From Phycisphaerae bacterium (GTDB lineage Bacteria; Planctomycetota; Phycisphaerae; Sedimentisphaerales; SG8-4), in the NCBI GenBank assembly GCA_030613765.1, contig JAUWLI010000013.1, forward strand, positions 1-21,508: a stretch of 21,508 nucleotides of DNA. Reading direction: 5' to 3'. The notes under the pieces are model-generated. The model saw only the letters and a program-made list of their open reading frames with translations, did no database searches and was not told where the DNA came from. Below, piece by piece: positions 14,377-21,508 of this stretch (positions are counted from its first letter, which is position 1; every line of letters begins with the position of its first letter). A program made the position numbers and the translations under genes.

Positions 14377-14952
14377 ATGGATAAAGTACTGATTATTGTC
14401 GGCGATGCCACAGAGACCGTAGATACCCTTTATCCTTACTACCGGGTTCAGGAAGATGGTTTTGAGCCTGTGGTGGCGGGGCCTGAGAAACGTCGGTACC
14501 ATATGGTTCTGCACGAGATCCCGCCGGACTGGGACGGCCAGGTTACTCGTGAGTTCGAGGGTTACACTATTCAAGCGGATATCGCTTTTAAGGACGTTGA
14601 CCCGGAGGAGTATATAGGTATCTTTTTCTCCGGGGGCCGGGCGCCCGAATACCTGCGTTACGATGAGGACCTGGTGCGCATCACGCGTCACTTCTTCGAG
14701 AAAAACAAGCCCATCGCGTGTGTATGTCACGGTGTCGAGATTCCGGCGTATGCCGACTGCGTAAAGGGGCGAAAGATGGCGACGGTGCCAAAGTGTAAGT
14801 TCGACCTCGAAGTCTGCGGGGGCATGTTTGTCAACGAGGCGTGCGTTGTGGACGGGAACCTTGTGAGCGGGCGAACGTATCACGACCATGGGCAGTACGT
14901 CGGTGTCTGGATAAAAATGCTTAAGGAGGCCCGTGAGGCCGGCAAGAAATAA
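14377..14952 (+). CDS. DJ-1/PfpI family protein
   Basis: A 191-residue protein of the ThiJ/DJ-1/PfpI superfamily. It starts MDKVLIIVGDATETVDTLYP, has IFFSGGRAPEYLR, and carries the nucleophile-elbow cysteine C117 in ACVCHGVEIP. E13 sits where the family has the acidic partner. HDHGQY near the C-terminus is typical of the PfpI-like group. Members act as glyoxalases, deglycases, chaperones or amidase-like enzymes; the substrate here cannot be told. I chose ATG 14377 because GAAAGGA sits 8 nt upstream; a GTG at 14356 would add seven residues without a good site. The Tat-exported oxidoreductase gene begins 23 bp downstream on the same strand, so the two are probably co-transcribed. Confidence 0.88.
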   Translation: MDKVLIIVGDATETVDTLYPYYRVQEDGFEPVVAGPEKRRYHMVLHEIPPDWDGQVTREFEGYTIQADIAFKDVDPEEYIGIFFSGGRAPEYLRYDEDLVRITRHFFEKNKPIACVCHGVEIPAYADCVKGRKMATVPKCKFDLEVCGGMFVNEACVVDGNLVSGRTYHDHGQYVGVWIKMLKEAREAGKK

Positions 14953-14975
14953 TAGAGGCTCTTTGACAGCAGGAA

Positions 14976-16307
14976 ATGAACGGTCAGTACGAAAAAATCT
15001 CACGACGAAAGTTTTTAAAGACTGTAGCAGCGGGTGTTGCAGCACCTTATATTTTCCCATCGTCGGTTCTCGGCAGCAGTGGGCGAGAAGCACCAAGTAA
15101 TCGGCTGACGTTGGGTCTCATTGGCATGGGCAGCATGGGGATGCGGCACGTAAAAGGATTCCTGCAGGAAGAGGACTGCCAGATTGTTGGGATATGTGAC
15201 GTCGATGCGAGCAGGCGAGCAGCGGCTGTCGGGGAGATAAACAAACATTACAATAACAGTGATTGCGCCGAGTACTGTGACTATCGGGAGCTGGTCGCTC
15301 GCAATGACGTCGATACGCTCTGTATTTCAGTGCCTGACCACTGGCACGCCATCATCGCGCTCGAAGGTATCCGGGCGGGTAAGGATATTTACGGCGAAAA
15401 GCCGCTTGCTTATACGATTCCCGAAGGCCGAGCTTTGGTCGAGGCGGTCAATCGCTATAAATGCGTCTGGCAAACGGGAAGCTGGCAGCGCTCAACTTCA
15501 CACTTTCGGTTTGGGTGCGAACTGGTTCGGAACGAGCGAATCGGGAAGCTGCAAAAGGTGGAAGTCGGTATCGGTCCGGGCTTCAAAGGTCCCGGCGTTC
15601 CGACGGTATATGGCATCAGTCCTCAGCCTGTCCAGCGGGTGCCGGAGGGCCTGGACTACGAGATGTGGCTTGGGCCGGCTCCTTGGGCACCTTACACTGA
15701 AAAACGCTGTCACTGGAACTTTCGTTGGATTATGGATTATGCAGGCGGTCAGGTGACCGACTGGGGGGCGCACCATATTGACATCGCACACTGGGGGATG
15801 GGCTGCGATGAGACGGGTCCAACCGAGGTTACAGGCACCGGCGTATTCCCCAAAGACGGTTTGTGGGACGCGGCAGTGGATTATGATTTTGAATGTAAAT
15901 ACGCCGACGGTCTTGTGATGCGTGTTGCAAGCAATAACCACCTTCGACAAGGTGTGAGGTTTATCGGCGAGAGAGGGTGGGTGCATATCACGCGAGGCGG
16001 TCTTGATGCAAATCCGAAGAAACTGCTAAAAGAAAAAATCGGGCCCGGCGAAATACACCTTGCCAAGCCATCGGGTGACCACCGCCAGGGACACCGGCGG
16101 GATTTTCTCGACTGCGTGAAGACACGAGCACAAACTATCAGTAGAGTCGAGGTGGGGCATCGTTCGGCAGTTCCTGCACATTTGGGTAATATTGCTATGA
16201 TAGTCGGGCGAAAGGTCAGCTGGGACGCGAGATCTGAAAAGATAATCGAAGACCCGGCCGCAGCCAGAATGCTCGGCCGACCCATGCGGATACCGTGGCG
16301 TCTATAA
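14976..16307 (+). CDS. Tat-exported Gfo/Idh/MocA family oxidoreductase
   Basis: A 443-residue protein with a twin-arginine signal (SRRKFLKTVAAGVAAPYIF, residues 9-27), so it is probably exported folded with bound NAD(P). The Rossmann motif GLIGMGSMGMRH (47-58), the DVD segment and the catalytic-region EKPLAY (141-146) define the Gfo/Idh/MocA family. VTDWGAHHIDIAHWGMG is the conserved stretch of the C-terminal domain in the large exported planctomycete group. Such proteins act on sugars or sugar derivatives; some use a tightly bound NAD as an internal redox mediator. AGGAA is very close to the ATG and GAGG is 18 nt away, so the ribosome binding site is not ideal. The substrate is unknown. Confidence 0.92.
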   Translation: MNGQYEKISRRKFLKTVAAGVAAPYIFPSSVLGSSGREAPSNRLTLGLIGMGSMGMRHVKGFLQEEDCQIVGICDVDASRRAAAVGEINKHYNNSDCAEYCDYRELVARNDVDTLCISVPDHWHAIIALEGIRAGKDIYGEKPLAYTIPEGRALVEAVNRYKCVWQTGSWQRSTSHFRFGCELVRNERIGKLQKVEVGIGPGFKGPGVPTVYGISPQPVQRVPEGLDYEMWLGPAPWAPYTEKRCHWNFRWIMDYAGGQVTDWGAHHIDIAHWGMGCDETGPTEVTGTGVFPKDGLWDAAVDYDFECKYADGLVMRVASNNHLRQGVRFIGERGWVHITRGGLDANPKKLLKEKIGPGEIHLAKPSGDHRQGHRRDFLDCVKTRAQTISRVEVGHRSAVPAHLGNIAMIVGRKVSWDARSEKIIEDPAAARMLGRPMRIPWRL

Positions 16308-16338
16308 AGACCGGATTGTTTAGAGGCAAAATACTCCC

Positions 16339-18078
16339 CTATTGTCGCTGAGGTCGGCTGGTAATTCCGTCAGCTCCTTTTCTTTTATAGACGACCTTGC
16401 CGCCGACAATGGTATAATCCACGGGAGCTTTCATTATTTTTTCCGGCTGAATCGTCATTAAATCGTCACGGAAGATGACCATATCGGCTAAATATCCCTT
16501 TTTAATGGAGCCCTTACGGTCTTCTGTAAACTCGGCGTGTGCAGAACCGAGAGTATATAGCTCGATAGCCTCCTCCATAGTAAGACATTGGTCAGGAAAC
16601 CAGCCGGGACCGGCTTCACCGGCACGGTCTTTGCGTGTAACCGCAGCGTAGAGGCCTTCAAGCGGGTTGAGCAGCTCAACAGGATAATCAGTGCCGAAAG
16701 CAATTTTCGCATTTGCACTGAGCAAGCGGCGCCAGGCATAAGCACCTTTGCAGCGTTGGCGTCCGATGCGTTTTTCGGCGAAGCGTTTGTCGGTAATACA
16801 GTGAGTAGGCTGCATAGAGGCAACAACCGCGAGCTTGGCAAAACGCGGTATATCATCAAGGGCAAGTACCTGGGCGTGCTCGATGCGATGACGGCTGTCG
16901 CGCCTGCCATTTAGCCGACGAACCTTTTCAAATGCATTGAGGACCCAGTGATTGGCCTTATCGCCTATCGCGTGAATACCGATTTGGAATCCCATCTTAT
17001 CGGCGGCAGCGATACGACGTTCGAGCTGGTCATATGTCATCATAGATAAACCGCTTTTATTGGGCTGGTCCACGAAGGGTTCATAAAACAAGGCCGTACC
17101 CGAACCAAGTGTGCCATCTATAAATCCCTTAAGAAAACCGAAGCGTATCCAGTTATCTTCGAGTGGATATTTTTTCCGCAATTCAACGTAACGTTTTAGC
17201 TGTTTTTCGTCGGCGGGCAGAGGCTGCCCAACATAAACACGGAGTGTCAGCTTTCCCATATCCCGGAATTGCCGGTAAATTTCAAAACCGCCCGAAGGAA
17301 TCTGCACAGTTGTCACTCCGAGTCTGGCTGCTTTGTCGAATGCGGCCTGCCATTGCCTGATGCGGCGCCGGCGTTGTTGTTCAGGAGATGGCCTGGCCTC
17401 GACAGCTCCATATTTCAACAAGCTCTTAGCCTTTTCTCTGAAGATTCCCGTTGGCTCACCGGTAACGGCGTCTTTCTGGATTTCTCCGCCGAAAGGGTCG
17501 GGTGTGTCTTTTGTAATGCCGGATTTTTTGATGATGTAACTGTTTACCAGTACGGAGTGACCATCGGCACGGCCAAGGACAACGGGATTGTTCGGCGAGA
17601 CCGGGTCAATGAGCTCTTTGGTGGGCCATTTTTTGTCATAGAACATTTCATGTTCCCAGGCACCGCCGCTGATAAGCTCGCCCGGTTTTGCCATCTCGAC
17701 TTTTTCCTTCACCTTTTCAGTAATAGTCTTGGGGTCTGTTGTATATCGCAGATCGATATAATCGGGATCGATGCCTTCGAAATGACAATGAGCATCGTTA
17801 AAGCCGGGAACAACCAGTCGACCTTTTGCGTCGATAACCTTGGTTTTGGCCTTTTCAATATAGCGTTCAATATCACTGTCTGAGGTAACGGCGATTATGA
17901 ACTCGCCTTTAATCGCAACGGCTTCGGCGAAGCGGTTGTCCCTGTCGATAGTAATGACTTTGGCGTTTCTTATCAGAAGATCGGCGGTCGATTGTGCATA
18001 TGACCCGGAGCTTATTATGATTAAATGTAATACTGAAACAGCGATAATGAGACCTGATAACTTTTGCAGCCTGGTCAT
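16339..18078 (-). CDS. Secreted amidohydrolase (Amidohydro_3, YtcJ-like)
   Basis: A 579-residue metal-dependent hydrolase. A cleavable signal peptide is seen at residues 1-28 (basic start MTRLQK, hydrophobic core, site near SYA-Q). The Amidohydro_3 landmarks are present: PGFNDAHCHFEG with metal ligands H97 and H99, a long insert, GIHAIGDKANHWVLNAFE, RIEHAQVL, and the late ligand in AFGTDYPVELLNPLEGL. The C-terminus rebuilds the small beta-sandwich (DMVIFRDDLM). Related enzymes remove N-formyl or other amide groups, or cleave cyclic amides. I chose ATG 18078 because GGAGGT lies 6 nt upstream and the signal peptide starts there; the frame is open for ten more residues. It converges on the Gfo/Idh gene and lies just downstream of tRNA-Gln. 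Confidence 0.9.
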   Translation of the reverse strand: MTRLQKLSGLIIAVSVLHLIIISSGSYAQSTADLLIRNAKVITIDRDNRFAEAVAIKGEFIIAVTSDSDIERYIEKAKTKVIDAKGRLVVPGFNDAHCHFEGIDPDYIDLRYTTDPKTITEKVKEKVEMAKPGELISGGAWEHEMFYDKKWPTKELIDPVSPNNPVVLGRADGHSVLVNSYIIKKSGITKDTPDPFGGEIQKDAVTGEPTGIFREKAKSLLKYGAVEARPSPEQQRRRRIRQWQAAFDKAARLGVTTVQIPSGGFEIYRQFRDMGKLTLRVYVGQPLPADEKQLKRYVELRKKYPLEDNWIRFGFLKGFIDGTLGSGTALFYEPFVDQPNKSGLSMMTYDQLERRIAAADKMGFQIGIHAIGDKANHWVLNAFEKVRRLNGRRDSRHRIEHAQVLALDDIPRFAKLAVVASMQPTHCITDKRFAEKRIGRQRCKGAYAWRRLLSANAKIAFGTDYPVELLNPLEGLYAAVTRKDRAGEAGPGWFPDQCLTMEEAIELYTLGSAHAEFTEDRKGSIKKGYLADMVIFRDDLMTIQPEKIMKAPVDYTIVGGKVVYKRKGADGITSRPQRQ

Positions 18079-18097
18079 AATGTAACCTCCACTAAAA

Positions 18098-18742
18098 TCA
18101 GCCAGCAAAAAACAACGGGTTTGAATTGATCGAAACCACTTGGGGAACCAGGATTCGGACCTGGACTAACTGATTCAGAGTCAGTCGTGCTACCGTTACA
18201 CTATTCCCCACTATTTTTTCCCGAGCCTGCTTTTTTGGCGTAAAAACCTTTGTTTTTGACCTAAATAGCGTCTTTTTCAATTTTTTTGAGTATACCTGGT
18301 TTTCCGCTTCCTGTCCATCATAATTCGTGGAAGTTCGAGATTTTCCATCAAAGAGCGCCAAGTTTTGCGCCAAGTTTTTTCCATCGTCCGTACCGGTAGC
18401 AATCGCTTGTTGTTTCTTCCTGCCCGGCAGTGAAAAATCCGGCAAAGATTGTACAGTTGCAGATTCCTGGCCCTTTAGGGTGTGTGTGTACAGGGACATT
18501 GTCAGATTAATGTCACCATGTCTCATAATCGATTGTGCAACCTTCGGGTGTACGCCGCTGGCAGCTAACAAGCTTCCCGTTGTATGTCGCAGACTGTGAA
18601 AATCGGCGTACCGGCCGGCATCGTCAACATAATCAATACCGGCACCAGCCAAATCAGCCTTAATCATATTGGCTGTACAATCTTTGTTCGGTAAATTAAA
18701 AGCCTTAACACCAGGGATTCTTGTACCATACTCGAAAAACTC
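18098..18742 (-). pseudogene. 5'-truncated tyrosine recombinase (integrase) reading through tRNA-Gln
   Basis: Only the C-terminal catalytic part of a phage-type integrase remains. The frame opens after a TGA at 18743-18745; homology-like sequence begins IPGVKAFNLPNKDCTANM and leads to the conserved HSLRHTTGSLLAASG (H-x-x-R), IMRHGDINLTMS (third conserved His) and the tyrosine in SLYTHTLKGQ. The first catalytic Arg and the whole N-terminal DNA-binding part are missing, so it cannot be active alone. The first ATG (18667) lies inside the domain. Downstream the frame runs into and through the tRNA gene on the same strand; residues from about GNSVTVARL onward are simply the translated tRNA. It marks a decayed integrated element. 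The coding part proper probably ended before 18215. Confidence 0.8.
18140..18210 (-). tRNA. tRNA-Gln (anticodon CTG)
   Basis: A complete cloverleaf can be folded. The acceptor is TGGGGAA/TTCCCCA with discriminator A and no encoded CCA. The D arm is GTGT/GCAC with AACGGTA in the loop. The anticodon stem is ACTGA/TCAGT with loop CTCTGAA, giving anticodon CTG. The T stem is CCAGG/CCTGG. The T loop reads TCCGAAT instead of the usual TTCGAAT, so the nearly universal U55 is C. All stems pair, so it may still work, but the change is unusual. Confidence 0.9.
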
Positions 18743-19149
18743 TCATTTTAAGACCTACCTTTGTTAAATCAGCCAAGGAAATTAAAGCTCAATCGGAAAC
18801 AAAGTCGACCTAACGGATAGATCTCCCGGCTGTGTTCGTCAATAAACAGATTTAATTCAATGGATTTGATGCCTTGGAACATAAACCATCCTTTAATATT
18901 ATCAATAGTTCTTAAGAATTTCTCAATTTCTCAGCCTTTTTAGTTTCGATCATTTGCAGCCATTGACCATCGCGAAAAATTCACAAAGTCTTCCCTCTGC
19001 CAATGCAGTTCTTATCGCAGTATATGGATTTGATGGCACCTACTACAGTGTGCGCAGATTTGCTAAATGTCTGAGAGACGACAAGGCAAGAAAAAGAGGA
19101 GTGTGATTTATGAGGAAAAGGAGTGTAGTATCAATGCTTGAGCATCAAA
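18743..19149. other. Gene-poor decayed region beside the integrase remnant
   Basis: About 400 bp with no intact gene. Two overlapping open stretches look partly protein-like: a minus-strand frame 18769-18930 with a possible 37-residue ORF from ATG 18882 behind AAAGGA, and a plus-strand frame 18909-19106 without a start codon that ends YGFDGTYYSVRRFAKCLR, which loosely resembles the end of an IS21-type transposase helix-turn-helix region. Neither can be named with confidence. I read the region as eroded mobile DNA. Confidence 0.4.
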
Positions 19150-19488
19150 TTATGGGCTCTTAATACTGATATCGGCCAACCAGTCATTTACAATCGAGGT
19201 TCGGTTTACAAGAAACTGCGCGGCTTCGTCAACAATAACAACGGCTGAAACAGGAAAGAAAAGAAATAAAGCCTAGAGCAGGGAGGGCGAACTCTTAAGC
19301 GATAGAATGAAAAGAAATGTAATTACTCCGTATGACAAAAGATGTTGAAGCTTGTCGACGCCATCTTTTTGCAATGGTGATGGTATTGTCTCTTGAGGTA
19401 GGTGGGTAAAGTCAAGAACAGCCGCCGTAAAAAGTATCGCAGTTGTTAGCGACTTGATGTTGAAAAGAGTTTCAAATATTAGAGTTCT
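19150..19488 (-). pseudogene. VanZ-family membrane protein, broken by one amber codon
   Basis: A 113-codon frame (stop 19150-19152) interrupted once, by TAG at 19275-19273 (codon 72). On both sides it matches the VanZ pattern: a first membrane segment, FTHLPQE, then DKLQHLLSYGVITFLFILSL (codons 45-64), and after the stop a second hydrophobic stretch and VDEAAQFLVNRTS followed by NDWLADIS, the family's DE-x-x-Q-x-F...R...DxLAD signature. TAG is one base from TGG (Trp), which would suit this membrane segment. There is no ATG, GTG or TTG in frame before the first membrane segment, so the 5' end is also damaged or uses a rare start. VanZ-like proteins are common in exopolysaccharide and exosortase loci. 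It lies directly after wecB, overlapping its end by about 10 bp. Confidence 0.7.
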
Positions 19489-20570
19489 TCAAGAATGGTT
19501 CTTACAATGCGCTCGGAAGCGTGGCCGTCCCAAAGTGGGGGTATCACGGGCTTACGACAACCACCGTTCACAACTCGCCTATAGGCCTGGATAATCGTTG
19601 TGGGATTAGTTCCGACAACCTGGTTGGTGCCGAGTTCGGTTGTGATTGGGCGCTCGGTGTTGTCTCGTAGTGTGAGGCAGGGAACCTGCAAAATAGTTGT
19701 TTCTTCCTGTATTCCTCCTGAATCAGTTAGTACCACTTTTGCATTAGACATCAATTTCAGAAAGTCCAGGTACCCCAAAGGGTTGGTCAAACGCAATCCA
19801 GACATTTCTTCGATACGTTTACTGAGCGAGCAAGACATCAAGTTCTTTCGGGCCCGAGGATGGACGGGGAAAATTACAGGCATATCATTCTGTATGATTG
19901 TAAGGGCATCAAGAATCCTCCCAAAAACAACGGGATCATCAACGTTTGAGGGACGGTGCAAAGTGATGACTGCAAAATTATTTCCATTAAGATTTAATAG
20001 GCTTAAGATATTTGACTTCTCAGCTTTTTCCTTATTTCTCAATAGTGTATCAATCATGACATGACCGACCATTTTGATTCTTTTTGGGGAGATTCCTTCT
20101 TTGAGAAGGTTATTCACCCCGCTTTGCTCGGTACAGAAAAGCAGATCGCTGATCGAATCCGTCAGCACTCGATTTATTTCCTCCGGCATAGTCCTGTCAC
20201 CACTGCGCAGTCCTGCCTCGACATGTACAAGCTTGGCTCCTAATTTTACCGTCACAAGGCCACAGGCAATAGTACTGTTCACGTCGCCTACCACAACGAC
20301 CACATCTGGTTTATGGTTGATGAGAACCGGCTCAAACCTCTTCATGATCTCGGCGGTCTGTACGGCATGGCTGCCAGATCCCACCTCCAGATTGATATCG
20401 GGTTTGGGAATACCCAATTCGCTGAAGAAGAAGTTACTCATTATGTCGTCGTAGTGTTGTCCCGTGTGGACAAGAATTGCATGAATGCTCTCGTGCCGGC
20501 TGTACTCAGCCATCAACGGCGCTATTTTCATGAAATTTGGTCTGGCACCAACTATATTTAGTATCTTCAT
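19479..20570 (-). CDS. wecB: UDP-N-acetylglucosamine 2-epimerase (non-hydrolysing)
   Basis: A 363-residue GT-B-fold enzyme that converts UDP-GlcNAc to UDP-ManNAc for surface polysaccharide synthesis. Conserved parts are IVGARPNFMKIAPL at the start, TGQHYDDIMS, GDVNSTIA, HVEAGLRSGDRTMPEEINR, TLHRPSNVD, PVHPRARK, and LTDSGGIQEETTIL followed by DNTERP. Length is normal for WecB/MnaA. AGCAGGA lies 7 nt before the ATG. Its neighbours are a broken VanZ-like gene and a TPR protein, so it probably belongs to an exopolysaccharide locus that continues beyond the window. No ManNAc dehydrogenase (wecC) is seen here. Confidence 0.95.
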   Translation of the reverse strand: MKILNIVGARPNFMKIAPLMAEYSRHESIHAILVHTGQHYDDIMSNFFFSELGIPKPDINLEVGSGSHAVQTAEIMKRFEPVLINHKPDVVVVVGDVNSTIACGLVTVKLGAKLVHVEAGLRSGDRTMPEEINRVLTDSISDLLFCTEQSGVNNLLKEGISPKRIKMVGHVMIDTLLRNKEKAEKSNILSLLNLNGNNFAVITLHRPSNVDDPVVFGRILDALTIIQNDMPVIFPVHPRARKNLMSCSLSKRIEEMSGLRLTNPLGYLDFLKLMSNAKVVLTDSGGIQEETTILQVPCLTLRDNTERPITTELGTNQVVGTNPTTIIQAYRRVVNGGCRKPVIPPLWDGHASERIVRTILEEL

Positions 20571-20872
20571 AAATGTTCCTGCTGGACAAAAATAAACAGA
20601 TCTGCGAGGGACCTGAGAATTAGATTAATACACTATTGCGTCCCTTTAAATGCAACTACCGCCAAGAATAAACGCAACAAAACTTAGTAGGAACCTTTTC
20701 AATTGGATACAGTCTCGGCCATCAGCCGTGAAACGGAACACGCATCAGAACTCTTTATCCATTAGAAATGAAACTCAACCGCAAGCACATTTTTGTCTGC
20801 CGAGAGCCATCCCGGTTTTACTTCAATATGATAGACTCCTCCAGGAGCTTCCTCATATTACTTTTTAACAGC
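20571..20872. other. Intergenic region between the TPR and wecB genes
   Basis: About 300 bp without an intact gene. On the minus strand the TPR reading frame is open again after a second stop (20858-20860) for 31 codons (20765-20857, starting YEEAPGGVYHIEV); this may be an eroded C-terminus or chance. The wecB ribosome binding site AGCAGGA is at the 20571 end. I see no terminator-like hairpin. Confidence 0.4.
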
Positions 20873-21508
20873 TTACATCTCACTTTTCTGGAGAATTCTC
20901 ATGATCTCCGACCGTTCGTCAGGTGTAAATACGTCAATTTTTCGGTCAATCTCCAATGCGTTCTTCAGATGCTTCTCTGCTTGAATAAAGTCATTGAGTT
21001 TTGCACAAATACGACCCAGTTGTAGAAGTGCCTTTGCATGTTGCCGAGTATCAGATGGTGATAATTCTACAAGTTTTACAAAGTCGTCCCTCGCATCGTC
21101 AAGACGGTCCGGCAGATTCGACAGAATAGTCCCTCTTGTATCAAGAAGATGCAACTCATCGGGTACAAGGATTAAGCCTCTATTCGCCAGTTCCAGTGCA
21201 GCGGCATAACTATGATAATCCTCTTGAAGAATCCAGGCAAGGTCATTGAGAATTTGTATGTTGTTTGGGTATTGTTTGAGCAATTCCTGGTAGATCTTCT
21301 CCGCACGTTCGGTATTTCCTGTCTGATAGAGGGTGGAAGCCAAACCCAGGCGTGCATCGAGCGATGTCGGCGATAGGGTAACAGCATGCTCAAAAAGCTT
21401 TAATCCCTCTTTTTTGCGTGCCATCAAATCCAATGCGGCTAAGACCGATGCGGCCCTCACAAGTGTCGTCGGATTCTGCTCATTGGCCGAAAGGTATGCA
21501 GAACTGAT
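20873..21508 (-). CDS. TPR-repeat protein, 5' end outside the window
   Basis: The last 211 residues of a tetratricopeptide-repeat protein; the frame is open to the window edge, so the GTG at 21460 is not its start. Repeats are visible as G-L-A-S-x-L-Y-x-x-G and A-x-x-x-Y-x-x-x-L-x-x-x-P patterns (for example LASTLYQTGNTERAEKIYQE), then LNDLAWILQE, RGLILVPDELHLLDTRG and QLGRICAKLNDFIQAEKHL. Segments like NDLAWILQE and LDTRGxIL are usual in the long TPR proteins of exosortase/PEP-CTERM exopolysaccharide systems. That link is inference from style and from the nearby VanZ-like and wecB genes. It is probably a periplasmic or lipid-anchored assembly factor, but the signal region is not in view. Confidence 0.8.
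   Translation of the reverse strand: MSSAYLSANEQNPTTLVRAASVLAALDLMARKKEGLKLFEHAVTLSPTSLDARLGLASTLYQTGNTERAEKIYQELLKQYPNNIQILNDLAWILQEDYHSYAAALELANRGLILVPDELHLLDTRGTILSNLPDRLDDARDDFVKLVELSPSDTRQHAKALLQLGRICAKLNDFIQAEKHLKNALEIDRKIDVFTPDERSEIMRILQKSEM

Noticed and set aside
14338..15096. A 252-codon minus-strand open frame
   Set aside because: It is antisense to the DJ-1/PfpI gene and the start of the Gfo/Idh gene, which have clear motifs and ribosome binding sites.
18415..18431. CTGCCCGGCAG palindrome resembling the one at 7060
   Set aside because: It lies inside the integrase reading frame and differs in sequence and arm length; not enough to call a repeat family.
1..21508. CRISPR array, tandem repeats or a complete insertion sequence
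   Set aside because: Read for regularly spaced repeats and intact transposase genes; none found.

Overview
The window looks like a chromosomal segment of an anaerobic or microaerophilic member of the Planctomycetota, probably Phycisphaerae-like. This is inference from gene content: a Tat-exported Gfo/Idh/MocA oxidoreductase, a tyrosine-recombinase tail of the kind common in that phylum, a NIF-type Fe-S assembly pair, a rubredoxin-less ferritin-like protein and a Thi4-type thiazole synthase. No marker gene fixes the taxon.

Left end (31-2812): a membrane protein and winged-helix regulator pair on the minus strand (8-nt overlap), a ferritin-like diiron protein on the plus strand behind a sigma70-like promoter, then a PDZ-less site-2-type metalloprotease on the minus strand whose stop overlaps a previously hidden 37-residue one-helix membrane peptide.

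Core (2915-10454, minus strand): a tightly packed sulfur and Fe-S cluster in transcription order rrf2 - cysK - cysE/epsC - nadA - thi4 - metY - nifU - nifS. Its promoter carries a TATAAT with a CTAC-N7-GTAG dyad just downstream, consistent with autoregulation by the Cys-rich Rrf2 protein it encodes. The genes would make cysteine and homocysteine from sulfide, mobilise sulfur from cysteine, assemble Fe-S clusters, and use them in quinolinate synthesis; Thi4 makes the thiamin thiazole. This Thi4 has a cysteine at the position of the sacrificed Cys of plant and fungal enzymes, where the sulfide-using archaeal enzymes have His.

Middle (10613-16307, mostly plus strand): a large glycosyltransferase with an extra C-terminal helical-toroid-like domain, an entericidin-like mini-lipoprotein (minus strand), exonuclease III, a DJ-1/PfpI protein and a Tat-exported Gfo/Idh/MocA oxidoreductase. 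A secreted amidohydrolase follows on the minus strand (16339-18078).

Right end (18098-21508): a tRNA-Gln(CTG) with an unusual T loop is covered by the reading frame of a 5'-truncated tyrosine recombinase. Next comes roughly 400 bp of decayed sequence, then a VanZ-family pseudogene broken by a single in-frame amber codon, an intact UDP-GlcNAc 2-epimerase (wecB) and the C-terminal part of a TPR protein that runs off the window. This looks like the eroded edge of an integrated element next to an exopolysaccharide-type locus. Family assignments rest on motif recognition by eye; no database search was possible.
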